A stretch of 12,793 nt of DNA from SKVJ01 sp964578745 (GTDB lineage Bacteria > Chloroflexota > Dehalococcoidia > GIF9 > AB-539-J10), in NCBI GenBank assembly GCA_964578745.1, contig CAZODZ010000048.1, positions 1-12,793 on the forward strand. Direction: 5' to 3'. Shown in pieces: positions 1-6,989 of the stretch. Positions within the stretch are counted from its first letter, which is position 1; each line of letters begins with the position of its first letter. The notes beneath the pieces are model-generated. The model made no database searches. It saw only the letters and a list, made by a program, of their open reading frames with translations, and was not told the origin of the DNA. Position numbers and translations under genes: made by a program.

Positions 1-14
1 CTCGCGCCCGGTCG

Positions 15-48
15 TTGACAGAGAGCTCCTGAGTGTACGTGCTATAAT
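15..48 (+). promoter_or_regulatory. Candidate promoter of the four-gene catabolic operon
   Basis: A perfect -35 hexamer TTGACA (15-20) and a perfect, TG-extended -10 box TGCTATAAT (40-48) lie just before the first gene. The spacer is 22 bases, longer than the usual 16-18, so the -10 may work mainly as an extended -10 element. Transcription would start near 55 and leave a leader of about 30 bases before the ATG at 86. This suggests the operon begins inside the window. No operator is evident. Confidence 0.5.
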
Positions 49-85
49 CGGCCATAGCCGCACGGACGAGCGAGCAGGGCAGCTG

Positions 86-1051
86 ATGAAGCACCTAAAG
101 GTCATAGTCACCGAACCTGTCGACCCTGCAGGGCTTGCCTTACTCGCTGAGTCGACAGACCTGCACTATCTGCCGGACAGGCCAGGCACCCGGTTGCCAG
201 ACGTCATTACGGGCGCAAGTGCTCTCGGCGTACGTCTTGCACCCGTTACCGCAGAGCTCATGGATATGGCCCCGCACCTCAGAGTGATTGCCAAGCATGG
301 TGTGGGCGTCGATAACATTGATGTGGAAGCGGCTACCGAGCGCAATATCGTGGTTGTAAGCACCCCGAGGGCCAATGCGGTCTCTGTGGCAGAGCACATC
401 GTCTCGCTGATGCTCTGTCTCGCGAACCGGGTCTGCGCCGCCGATGCGGACCTCAAGAGCGGTACATTCCGCACACGTGAAGACTACGTCGGTGTCGAAC
501 TGCAGGGCAAGGTCATGGGACTGGTCGGCCTAGGGCGAATCGGCCGTGAAGCGGCCAGGATCTGCCGTGCCGGCTTTGAAATGAAGGTGGTTGCGTATGA
601 TCCTTTGCTCCCGCGGGACACGTTCGACTTGGCTGGTGTCACGCAGGCAACGACGCTGGATGGACTACTGTCCGAGTCTGATTTTGTTGCGCTTTGCGTG
701 CCCCTGTCCGATGCTACCAGGAACATGATCGGTGTTCGCGAACTTGCCCTTATGAAACCGACGTCCTTTCTCATCAATACAGCACGTGGTGGTCTGGTTG
801 ACGAGGGTGCGTTGTATCGGGCACTACGCAGTGGTGTGCTCGCCGGCGCGGCTGCGGATGCCTTTGTACGAGAGCCGCCGTCTCGGGACAATCCGCTGCT
901 CACCTTGGACAATTTCATCGCTACTCCCCATGTGGGTGGTGCCACGCGCGAGGCAATGCGACGTATGTCCCTCGACATGGCGGATGAGATAGTGAGGGTT
1001 CTGAGTGGGGCCCGGCCACAGTTCCCGGTGAATCCGGAGGTGTACAAGTGA
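86..1051 (+). CDS. D-2-hydroxyacid dehydrogenase (phosphoglycerate dehydrogenase-like), NAD-dependent
   Basis: A 321-residue cytosolic oxidoreductase of the D-isomer-specific 2-hydroxyacid dehydrogenase family. It interconverts a 2-oxo acid and a D-2-hydroxy acid with NAD(H). The Rossmann motif GLGRIG is at residues 148-153, with the acidic ribose-binding residue D172 in AYDP. The catalytic set is complete: R234 (NTARGG), E263 (VREPP) and H282 (TPHVGG). The length matches the single-module family members (about 310-330) and there is no C-terminal ACT domain, so it is less likely to be the biosynthetic SerA. The ATG at 86 follows a weak purine-rich stretch (gcaggg). It is the first gene of an operon with a lactonase-like protein, an aldolase and a DUF6282 protein, which points to catabolism of a hydroxy or oxo acid. 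The exact substrate is unknown. Confidence 0.93.
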   Translation: MKHLKVIVTEPVDPAGLALLAESTDLHYLPDRPGTRLPDVITGASALGVRLAPVTAELMDMAPHLRVIAKHGVGVDNIDVEAATERNIVVVSTPRANAVSVAEHIVSLMLCLANRVCAADADLKSGTFRTREDYVGVELQGKVMGLVGLGRIGREAARICRAGFEMKVVAYDPLLPRDTFDLAGVTQATTLDGLLSESDFVALCVPLSDATRNMIGVRELALMKPTSFLINTARGGLVDEGALYRALRSGVLAGAAADAFVREPPSRDNPLLTLDNFIATPHVGGATREAMRRMSLDMADEIVRVLSGARPQFPVNPEVYK

Positions 1052-1812
1052 GCTCGGTCACGAGCGACACGTCTCTGCTGCCGGTCTACCATATTCACCC
1101 TCTTCCACTCGTATCCTTTGTCCAGGACCTCGGAAGCTTCACATACGGTTTCAATCTCGGCACGAAGTTCGATCTGCCGGTGTTTTCCTGGTACATCGCG
1201 GGAGGAAATGAGCGGATACTTGTGGATACGGGTGCCGATGCGTATCATGCGAAGATGTATCGGGGGTTTGAAGCGCTCGACATATACACGTTCGAAGATG
1301 CATTGCTCAGGTATGGGCTGAAGCCAGCCGACATAGATGTAGTGATCCAGACGCATCTGATGTGGGACCACTGCGTGCATACCAGGAAGTGCACGAATGC
1401 ACGGGTGATTGTTCAGCAGGACGAGCTCGAATATGCGGTGGCTCCGCATCCGATACAGGCGATGATGTATAGGCGCGAGCTGTTCATGGGGTTGAATCTG
1501 CAGCTTGTGAATGGGCATACCGAGATCCTGCCCGGCATTGAGCTGATACCCACGCCGGGGCATTGTCCTGGCTGTATGTCTGTAGGCGTCAACACGGAAA
1601 AGGGCAGAGCGGTAATCAGCGGCATGTGTGCCGTGGACGAGAACTTCAACCCACCGCTCGGTGTCCGGGAGTATATGCCCGTCATTCCACCTGGCATTCA
1701 CCTTGATGCTGTAGAAGCGTTCAACAGCGCTCTGAAGATTAAGGGTATGGCTGATATCCTCATCGCGAGTCATGATCCGGCCCTTGTCAACGTTGAGACT
1801 ATCCCTGATTGA
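1048..1812 (+). CDS. MBL-fold metallohydrolase, N-acyl homoserine lactonase-like, with altered metal site
   Basis: A 254-residue metallo-beta-lactamase-fold protein resembling the AHL-lactonase-like branch. It starts at GTG 1048, overlapping the upstream TGA by four bases (GTGA), so translational coupling is likely. The metal motif reads THLMWDHCVH (102-111). H103, D107 and H108 are present, but the middle His of HxHxDH is M105. The third His is H172 (TPGHCPG) and the last is H242 (SHDP). Where the family usually has GDA with the bridging Asp, this protein has GMC (192-194), with D197 nearby. It has no signal peptide, so it is cytosolic. Family members open lactones or hydrolyse thioesters and related esters. 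In this operon it may hydrolyse a lactone or ester ahead of the aldolase, but the altered ligands make the chemistry uncertain. Family assignment is firm; the substrate is not known. Confidence 0.88.
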   Translation: MSSVTSDTSLLPVYHIHPLPLVSFVQDLGSFTYGFNLGTKFDLPVFSWYIAGGNERILVDTGADAYHAKMYRGFEALDIYTFEDALLRYGLKPADIDVVIQTHLMWDHCVHTRKCTNARVIVQQDELEYAVAPHPIQAMMYRRELFMGLNLQLVNGHTEILPGIELIPTPGHCPGCMSVGVNTEKGRAVISGMCAVDENFNPPLGVREYMPVIPPGIHLDAVEAFNSALKIKGMADILIASHDPALVNVETIPD

Positions 1813-1835
1813 GAAGTGCAGGAAAGGAAGAAGGC

Positions 1836-2657
1836 ATGAAGCAGGACATCGGCTACCAGTTCAAGCAACTGCTGCAGCAGGGCCGAAAGGTGTTTGGTCC
1901 ACTTATCGGCCCCGGCAATGACCCTGAGGCGACGGTCGCCGCTATACGAGAGTTCGGCTATGACTTTTTCATGATAGACAATGAGCATAGTCTTGTAGGC
2001 AAAGAGTCCATCTATACGTACATCCGTCTTGCGCGAGAGTACGAATTGCCCATCCTGATGAGGCCGGAGAACAATCAGGCTCCGCTCAGCCCGTACCTCG
2101 ACTCGGGAATCCAGGGTCTGATGCTACCTCAAGTGGATAGTGTGGCCGAGGCATCATACGCCGTTGACTGCGCGTACTTTCCGCCGGTCGGGCATCGGGG
2201 GTCGGGCATCGGTATGAGTCCTTATCTGCTTGATGGCATGGATGCCGCAGTAACTCCGTTGTCGACCATGACCGAATATGTCAACCGTAATATGATGGTG
2301 TTGCCGCAGACCGAGAGCCTGACTGCCATAAAGAACCTGCCCCAGATACTCCGCCTTGAGGGTATTACCGGTACGGTTGTTGGTACACATGATCTTGCAC
2401 TCGATATCGGAGAATTCAAGCCGGATATGCCGCGTGGGGTTGTCAACAGTCAACCTTTTGTCGAAGAGCGACTTCTTGAAGTGGTCGCCGCGTGCAGGGC
2501 AGCAGGCAAGGTCGCAGGTATCGGTGGCTTCGCACCGACAGGCTACGCAAAATGGGCCCGGCAAGGATATCAGTTCTTCACTCTCGGTTATGTGCGTGAC
2601 AACAATGTGCGCAGGATGAAGCCGTTGCTTGATGAAGCGCGAGACCTCATAGGTTGA
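1836..2657 (+). CDS. HpcH/HpaI aldolase/citrate lyase family protein
   Basis: A 273-residue class II (metal-dependent) pyruvate-type aldolase of the HpcH/HpaI family. The ATG at 1836 is preferred because a strong purine-rich ribosome-binding site (ggaaaggaagaagg, 1821-1834) precedes it; an in-frame TTG at 1809 overlaps the previous gene and has no such site. Visible family features are MIDNEHS (46-52, E50-H51, the catalytic His region), MRP (R76, substrate-binding Arg), LDSGIQGLMLPQV (88-100), YFPPVGHRGSG (114-124), Q-T-E with E160, and GTHDLALDIG (183-192, D186). E160 and D186 align with the metal ligands of HpaI. Known members cleave 4-hydroxy-2-oxo acids to pyruvate plus an aldehyde. It is probably the carbon-carbon cleaving step of the operon. 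There are 23 bases between the upstream stop and this start. Confidence 0.9.
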   Translation: MKQDIGYQFKQLLQQGRKVFGPLIGPGNDPEATVAAIREFGYDFFMIDNEHSLVGKESIYTYIRLAREYELPILMRPENNQAPLSPYLDSGIQGLMLPQVDSVAEASYAVDCAYFPPVGHRGSGIGMSPYLLDGMDAAVTPLSTMTEYVNRNMMVLPQTESLTAIKNLPQILRLEGITGTVVGTHDLALDIGEFKPDMPRGVVNSQPFVEERLLEVVAACRAAGKVAGIGGFAPTGYAKWARQGYQFFTLGYVRDNNVRRMKPLLDEARDLIG

Positions 2658-2688
2658 GGCTCGTCGAAGGTGATCATGGAGGTGACGA

Positions 2689-3618
2689 ATGGCTGAATCG
2701 GATGAATGTGAGTACACGCTTCGGCTGGAGCAGAGGAAAGACACCTCGGTAGTGGGCCGTCTCTTGAACGGCGCGATTGACATGCATCTTCATTTTGAAC
2801 CGGAGCCGTGGTTGACCCGCAGGTTCGATGCGCTTGAGACTGCGCTCCATGCGCGTGAGGCCGGTCTCGGGGGGTTCGTACTCAAGAACAGGACGTATTG
2901 CACGGAGGCGCTTGCCCAGTTGGTCCGCCGCCTGGTGCCGAGTGTCTACGTATTTGGTAGCCTTACTCTGGACGGCGAAGTTGGAGGTCTCAACTGTCGT
3001 GCGGTGGAAGGTGCCGCTGCCATGGGCACGAAGGTGCTTTGGATGCCCGTCTTCTACTCGTCGAACTCGAAGGCGGTTGTTGAGCGGAACTTCAATCTCA
3101 ACCTTGGTGGAGAGGCGATTACAATAGTCGATACGTCTGGGAAGCTGCTCCCGGTGGTCAGTGACATTCTGCAGGTTGCGAAGGACCACGGCATGGTTGT
3201 CTGCAGCGGACACGTATCACCCAGAGAGGTGTTCGCATTGGCGGAGCAATGTTCGCGCATAGGGCTGGACAAGTTGATCGTCACCCATCCCTTGTCCACC
3301 ATAGTTTTTGAAGAGGCCTTGAGCCTGGACGACGCGATAGCGCTTGCAAGTGGTGGGGTGTATATAGAGTACTGTGCACAACTCATATCGCCCACTGGTG
3401 ATGGCCTGTCGCCGGTGGCTGTGCTGGAACATATCCGGGCTGTCGGAGCCGAGCACTGCGTGCTGACGACTGATCTTGGTGGCACTCCGCATCCGACCAT
3501 TGCGGAAGGGATGAGAATGTTCATCAGTTCGCTGCTGAAGAAGGGACTTGCCGAGTCCGATATCGAGATGATGGTCAAGCGCAATCCCCGCTCCTTGCTC
3601 GACCTTCCCGCGCTGTAG
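2689..3618 (+). CDS. DUF6282 family protein, probable metal-dependent hydrolase (amidohydrolase-like)
   Basis: A 309-residue protein of the DUF6282 type, related in motif layout to TIM-barrel amidohydrolases. A clear Shine-Dalgarno (ggaggtga, 2679-2685) precedes the ATG at 2689. Motifs in order: IDMHLHFEP (30-38, H33 and H35), VLKNRTY with K66 (a possible bridging-Lys position), GGLN (99-102), WMP (118-120), CSGHVSP (172-178, H175), VTHP (198-201, H200) and TTDLGGTPHPT (260-270, D262). HxH, K, H, H and D is the ligand set expected of an amidohydrolase-type metal centre. There is no signal peptide or membrane segment. It is the last gene of the operon, 31 bases after the aldolase. It could hydrolyse a lactone or amide intermediate, by analogy with 2-pyrone-4,6-dicarboxylate lactonase, which is also an amidohydrolase feeding an aldolase. 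That role is inference; no reaction is established for DUF6282 as far as I know. Confidence 0.8.
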   Translation: MAESDECEYTLRLEQRKDTSVVGRLLNGAIDMHLHFEPEPWLTRRFDALETALHAREAGLGGFVLKNRTYCTEALAQLVRRLVPSVYVFGSLTLDGEVGGLNCRAVEGAAAMGTKVLWMPVFYSSNSKAVVERNFNLNLGGEAITIVDTSGKLLPVVSDILQVAKDHGMVVCSGHVSPREVFALAEQCSRIGLDKLIVTHPLSTIVFEEALSLDDAIALASGGVYIEYCAQLISPTGDGLSPVAVLEHIRAVGAEHCVLTTDLGGTPHPTIAEGMRMFISSLLKKGLAESDIEMMVKRNPRSLLDLPAL

Positions 3619-3623
3619 CGCCC

Positions 3624-3645
3624 CTCTGCGTTTCAGGAGGCAGAG
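3624..3645. terminator. Stem-loop at convergent junction (possible bidirectional terminator)
   Basis: CTCTGC (3624-3629) pairs with GCAGAG (3640-3645) around a 10-base loop. It sits between the stop of the DUF6282 gene (3618) and inside the last codons of the opposing FG-GAP gene (stop 3633-3635, in the loop). There is no T-run on either side, so intrinsic termination is doubtful. Confidence 0.3.
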
Positions 3646-4781
3646 TTGAGAAAGAGCACTATTTCATCGCTTTGCCAGTTGGCGATCGCCAGGTCATCGC
3701 GCCCGTCTCCGTTGAAGTCCGCAGCTGTGGATGAGCTCGGGCCCTTGCCGGTTGGCAAGACCGCCTTGTTGCGGAACGTACCGTCCCCAGCATTTCTGAG
3801 CACAATCAGGCTGTGAGCGTATCCATCTACTACTGCGAGGTCAGTATGGCCGTCACTATCCAGGTCGAAGGGAGTGACCCAGCACGGACCGCTAGTACCG
3901 GTGAGGTAGTCTCCATCTCTCTCCAATTTGCCACCTCCGCGGTTCGCAAGGACCGTTATTGCCCCGCTCGAGTAGCGGGTGACAATCAGGTCTGATAGAG
4001 CGTTGCCGGTCAAGTCGGCAGCCGCGATAGACCAGAGTCCTGACCCAAGTTCCACGGACGAACGGGTGTTGAACCCCCCGTCTCCATCGTTCCACAGGAT
4101 ATCCACGCATCCTTCCGTGTATGAGGTTGTGGCGATATCGATGGCACCGTCGTTGTTCAGGTCGACAGGGATCGCACAGAATGGCTGTTTGTGCACTGCA
4201 TATGCTTGACTTTCCCCGAAAGTGCCGTCACCTATGTTGAGCATCACACTCACGGAATTGACGTGGTAGTTCGGGCTCGCGATGTCTGCGACAGAATCTC
4301 CGTTGAAGTCAGCCACTGCGGTCACGTGAGGACCACCTCCGGTCGGGATGTCGATGCGGGAGGAGAACAAGCCGTTGCCATCGTTCAGAAGCAGCGTGAG
4401 GGTGCTGGTCCGCTCATTTGATACGACAAGATCGACATGTGAGTTGCCATTCAAATCTCCCGCCGCTACCCCGAAGGTGCCAGGGGAGAGAGAGTAGACT
4501 TGTGGTTTACCGAAACCCTCCTTGCCATGGTTTCTGATGACCGACAGCGTACCTGTGCCGGTGCTTGTCACCAGCAGGTCCGGCTGGTCGTCGCTATCAG
4601 TGTCCGCGGAGAGGATGATGAAAGGGTCGCTGCCGACATCAATACGTGCAGTCTCCTGCAGTACTTCAAGGCTGGCTTCGTAGCGAAGGCTGCGGGTGGA
4701 AGAAGGCGTGGTCAAGACCACAAGCATTACCACAACCAGTACCAGCAGGCCCGGCAGTAACCATCGCGACATGTCTCTCAT
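3633..4781 (-). CDS. Membrane-anchored/secreted FG-GAP (VCBS) repeat protein, seven-bladed beta-propeller
   Basis: A 382-residue exported protein. The N-terminus has Arg residues followed by a hydrophobic stretch (about 8-23) and TTPSS, which could be a signal peptide or an uncleaved anchor; there is no lipobox Cys. The rest consists of seven FG-GAP/VCBS repeats. Their Asp/Asn-rich calcium-binding loops start at D60, D109, D158, D207, D256, D306 and D355, a spacing of 49 residues (one is 50). The last loop is the canonical DFNGDGRDD. Seven blades with about 27 residues after the last loop suggest a complete integrin-alpha-like propeller with nothing else attached. Loops 2 and 5 have Asn for one Asp. 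Such proteins act outside the membrane in adhesion or ligand binding; no partner is visible. The start could be M1 or M4; a gagga element lies about 11 bases before M1. It is a monocistronic gene, convergent with the catabolic operon. Confidence 0.87.
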   Translation of the reverse strand: MRDMSRWLLPGLLVLVVVMLVVLTTPSSTRSLRYEASLEVLQETARIDVGSDPFIILSADTDSDDQPDLLVTSTGTGTLSVIRNHGKEGFGKPQVYSLSPGTFGVAAGDLNGNSHVDLVVSNERTSTLTLLLNDGNGLFSSRIDIPTGGGPHVTAVADFNGDSVADIASPNYHVNSVSVMLNIGDGTFGESQAYAVHKQPFCAIPVDLNNDGAIDIATTSYTEGCVDILWNDGDGGFNTRSSVELGSGLWSIAAADLTGNALSDLIVTRYSSGAITVLANRGGGKLERDGDYLTGTSGPCWVTPFDLDSDGHTDLAVVDGYAHSLIVLRNAGDGTFRNKAVLPTGKGPSSSTAADFNGDGRDDLAIANWQSDEIVLFLNSAS

Positions 4782-5274
4782 CGTATCTCAATTCCTCGAG
4801 TCAGCGACAGTAGCGAACACCTGTTGACGTCGCGTCTGCAACTTCGAGATGGTGGATTTCCCCACCCTGCACGCTGCAGCTATCACTGACACAGAAAAGC
4901 AGTGGCACGTGGATTGTAGCAGCCCCTTACGCCTGCAGGAAACGACAGCGGAGAGGCAATGGTGCACTGAGTGAACCTGCACTCCTGGAAACGGCTGGCA
5001 ACTCTCTGGTAGTGCAGGGCCTTCCAACATGTAGTGATGCCAGTGCTGACGAGGACCCTCTTTGTCTACGGTGTGCCCATGCCGGGTCAGTCGTCCGGGC
5101 GAACCGTTGCCTGTCATGTTGGCCTTACCTGTTTGCTTTGTGTCGTGCTGAGTGTTTGTAACCGTGTGGTTTGAATCGACACCCCGCTGGTCCTGTGCTA
5201 CCATGCCGCACCTGCGGAGACCGCTCGCTGCGAACACGCACTGCAGTGATGGTGATGCCAAGGAGGTATGAGAG
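4782..5274. other. Gene-free divergent intergenic region
   Basis: This 493-base gap separates the divergent FG-GAP and baeRF genes. Open frames across it lack ribosome-binding sites and recognisable protein motifs and are probably chance. It contains only minor inverted repeats, for example GACG-TCG-CGTC near 4825-4835 and GAGTG-AACCTG-CACTC (4969-4984). On the minus strand, TTGCAG and a TACTGT about 23 bases apart could belong to the FG-GAP promoter, but the match is weak. The only other signal is the promoter candidate before the baeRF gene. I see no tRNA or riboswitch consensus. Confidence 0.5.
5171..5204 (+). promoter_or_regulatory. Weak promoter candidate of the baeRF gene
   Basis: TTGAAT (5171-5176) and TG-extended TGCTACCAT (5196-5204) are separated by 22 bases. 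This is the same spacing and the same GTGCTAnnAT core as the promoter candidate at 15-48. A start near 5211 would leave a leader of about 64 bases before the ATG at 5275. The -10 matches the consensus at only four of six positions. Confidence 0.25.
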
Positions 5275-6423
5275 ATGCGTTTGCTGGCGCGTTTGGAACT
5301 CAAGAATCTTATTGACAGGCCCGGTGATGTCGGCGTCTCCATCTATCTCCCGACTCAGCGTACCGGCGACGTCGAGCAGGGCGCGATCCGCTTGAGGAAC
5401 CTTGTCCGGCAGGCTTCGGACAAGCTCGAAGCAGCCGGGATGCGGAGTCCTGAAGTGGCACGGATTCTCGAACCGGCTCGGGCACTTGTGGAAGACCCAT
5501 TGTTCTGGCATAAACAGGCGGATGGCCTTGCCCTCTTTCTATCTAAAGACCAGTTTGTGTACTATCGCTTGCCGTACACGTTCGCTGAGCGCGTCGTCGT
5601 CTCGTCGCTGTTTCACGTGAGCCCGTTGATTCCACTGTTCAGTGCCAGTGGGATGTACTATGTTCTCGCGCTGAGCCAGAACCACGTGCGTCTGATACAG
5701 TGCACGAGGGATGCAGCGTGGGAGGTCACTCCTGACAGCGTGCCTGAGCGACTGGCCGATGCGTTGCAGTACGACGATTTCAGCAAGGAATTGCAGTTTC
5801 GCAGTGCTCCTGCGGCCAGCCCGGCAGGCAAGAGCGCTATGTACCATGGGCATGGTGAGGGCAAAGACGTCGCCAAGGACAACATACTCCGATTCTTGCG
5901 AGTGGTGGACAGCGGAATAAAGGAGGCCCTCAACAACGCTGGTGCTCCGCTGGTCCTCGCAGGCGTTGAGTACATGCGGGCGCTGTACCGGGAGGTGAAT
6001 TCGTATCCCCATCTGGTGGAAGATGGTGTCGAGGGTAATGCCGACGAACTGAGCGCTGCCGACCTCCAGCGTGCCGCGTGGGGAAAGGTCGAGCCGTATT
6101 TCACACGGGCGCATGATATGGCAGTTCGACGATATGGGGAGGGTATCCCACTCGGGCTCACAAGGAACGTGGTCGACCAGGTGGTGCTTGCAGCCGCAGA
6201 CGGGCGCGTGTCCGTGCTCTTTGCCTCCATGGGAGCTCAAGTCTGGGGCCGCTTCTCACCTGAGGACAGAAGGGTCGAAGTCCACAGAGAATACCGTCAG
6301 GGAGATGAGGACCTCGTCGATGTAGCCGTCGTACGTGCACTTGTCACGGGTGCGGACACATACGTTCTCCCTGCCGAGAAGGTGCCGGGGGGCGCGGCGG
6401 TTGCTGCGCTGCTGCGGTACTAG
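5275..6423 (+). CDS. baeRF family protein (bacterial archaeo-eukaryotic release factor-like)
   Basis: A 382-residue cytosolic protein that I recognise as a member of the baeRF group, bacterial homologues of the archaeo-eukaryotic peptide-chain release factor domain. Typical features are the N-terminal VSIYLPTQRTG (21-31), FWHKQADGLALFLS (77-90), VSPLIPLFSASGMYYVLALS (115-134), the HGHGEGKD loop (191-198) followed by the helix ILRFLRVVDSGI, LAGVEYMRALYREVN (228-242) and the C-terminal EDLVDVAV...TYVLPAEKVPGGAAVAALLRY. The HGHGEGKD loop sits where release factors carry the GGQ loop, so canonical GGQ chemistry is absent. The ATG at 5275 has an AGGAGG site (5261-5266) eight bases upstream. Roles proposed for the group are ribosome rescue or RNA/ribosome-directed stress responses; none is proven here. 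The neighbour downstream is ribonuclease HI. The baeRF subtype is not certain. Confidence 0.85.
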   Translation: MRLLARLELKNLIDRPGDVGVSIYLPTQRTGDVEQGAIRLRNLVRQASDKLEAAGMRSPEVARILEPARALVEDPLFWHKQADGLALFLSKDQFVYYRLPYTFAERVVVSSLFHVSPLIPLFSASGMYYVLALSQNHVRLIQCTRDAAWEVTPDSVPERLADALQYDDFSKELQFRSAPAASPAGKSAMYHGHGEGKDVAKDNILRFLRVVDSGIKEALNNAGAPLVLAGVEYMRALYREVNSYPHLVEDGVEGNADELSAADLQRAAWGKVEPYFTRAHDMAVRRYGEGIPLGLTRNVVDQVVLAAADGRVSVLFASMGAQVWGRFSPEDRRVEVHREYRQGDEDLVDVAVVRALVTGADTYVLPAEKVPGGAAVAALLRY

Positions 6424-6465
6424 GTGGGTCTGGCTTGTGCGTGGTTCTCACAGGCGTTCGTACGC

Positions 6466-6471
6466 TATACT
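6466..6471 (+). promoter_or_regulatory. Candidate -10 box for the ribonuclease HI gene
   Basis: TATACT in the context tacgcTATACT lies between the baeRF stop (6423) and the rnhA ATG (6499). A transcript start near 6478 would leave a short leader holding GAGGGT. I find no convincing -35 at 16-18 bases, so this is only a suggestion. The gene may instead be read through from the baeRF gene. Confidence 0.25.
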
Positions 6472-6498
6472 CTTGTTGCTGAGGGTACCACTGTCACC

Positions 6499-6960
6499 AT
6501 GTCAGAACCAGATGATGAGACTGTGACCATCTACTGCGACGGAGCCTGTTCCGGGAACCAGTTCCATGGTAACCGTGGGGGGTGGGGTGCCATACTATCC
6601 TACAAGGATACCTTGAAGGAGATTCGCGGCGGAGAACGCAACACCAGCAACCAGCGGATGGAGTTGACAGCGTGCATCAAGGCGCTTGAGCGATTGAAAG
6701 GGAACGGCCGCAATGTGGTCGTCTTTTCGGACAGCGCCTACCTGGTCAATGGTATGAACCAGCGCTGGTACGAACGTTGGCGGCGGAATGGCTGGCTCAA
6801 TTACAAGAAGAAGCCGGTCGAGAACAGGGATTTGTGGGAGCGTCTGATTGCGTTGACGAGTAGGCACAACGTGGCCTTCAGAAAGGTTGCCGGCCACAGC
6901 GGCGTAGGTCTTAACGAGCGCGCTGATGCATTGGCGCGACAAGCCATCGCCGAACTCTGA
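6499..6960 (+). CDS. rnhA: Ribonuclease HI
   Basis: A 153-residue cytosolic endoribonuclease that cleaves the RNA strand of RNA-DNA hybrids (R-loops, Okazaki primers). All catalytic carboxylates are visible: D14 (YCDGAC), E55 (NQRMELTA), D78 (FSDSAYL) and D143 (NERADALA), with the loop His H133 (AGHSG). The basic protrusion WYERWRRNGWLNYKKK (90-105) that helps grip the hybrid is present, so this is the full E. coli-like type. I chose the ATG at 6499 because an in-frame GTG at 6424, immediately after the previous stop, would add 25 residues unlike the family, and a -10 candidate lies between the two. The ribosome-binding site (gaggg) is weak and rather distant. The stop is 8 bases from the opposing XRE gene's stop. 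Confidence 0.95.
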   Translation: MSEPDDETVTIYCDGACSGNQFHGNRGGWGAILSYKDTLKEIRGGERNTSNQRMELTACIKALERLKGNGRNVVVFSDSAYLVNGMNQRWYERWRRNGWLNYKKKPVENRDLWERLIALTSRHNVAFRKVAGHSGVGLNERADALARQAIAEL

Positions 6961-6989
6961 CCTGCGGCTTAGCGGGTCTGCCTTCGGCG
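6948..6989. terminator. Two-part stem-loop spanning convergent stops (probable bidirectional terminator)
   Basis: A 42-base imperfect inverted repeat. The outer stem is CGCCGAA (6948-6954) with TTCGGCG (6983-6989). A 4x4 internal loop follows. The inner stem is GACCTGC (6959-6965) with GCGGGTC (6972-6978, one G-T pair), with hexaloop ggctta. The rnhA stop lies in the internal loop and inner stem, and the opposing XRE gene's stop lies in the loop. There is no U-tract on either strand, so it may block RNA decay or cause pausing rather than intrinsic termination. Confidence 0.5.

Noticed and set aside
484..1773. Long minus-strand open frame of 429 codons
   Set aside because: It is antisense to two clear enzyme genes, has no recognisable motif and spans their junction; a shadow caused by high GC content.
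2186..2212. Tandem 13-base direct repeat GGTCGGGCATCGG with period 14
   Set aside because: It lies in the aldolase gene where it encodes the conserved PPVGHRGSG motif. The two copies are read in different frames, so it is most likely chance under coding constraint.
5164..5183. T-arm-like sequence GTGTGGTTTGAATCGACACC suggesting a tRNA
   Set aside because: The stem pairs only four bases and no acceptor, D or anticodon arms can be placed around it.
4788..5342. Minus-strand open frame of 184 codons in the divergent gap
   Set aside because: It overlaps the baeRF gene's start and ribosome-binding site, has an unlikely amino-acid composition and shows no domain.
6424..6498. N-terminal extension of ribonuclease HI from GTG 6424
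   Set aside because: The 25 extra residues are unlike the family, there is no ribosome-binding site, and a -10 candidate lies inside the stretch.
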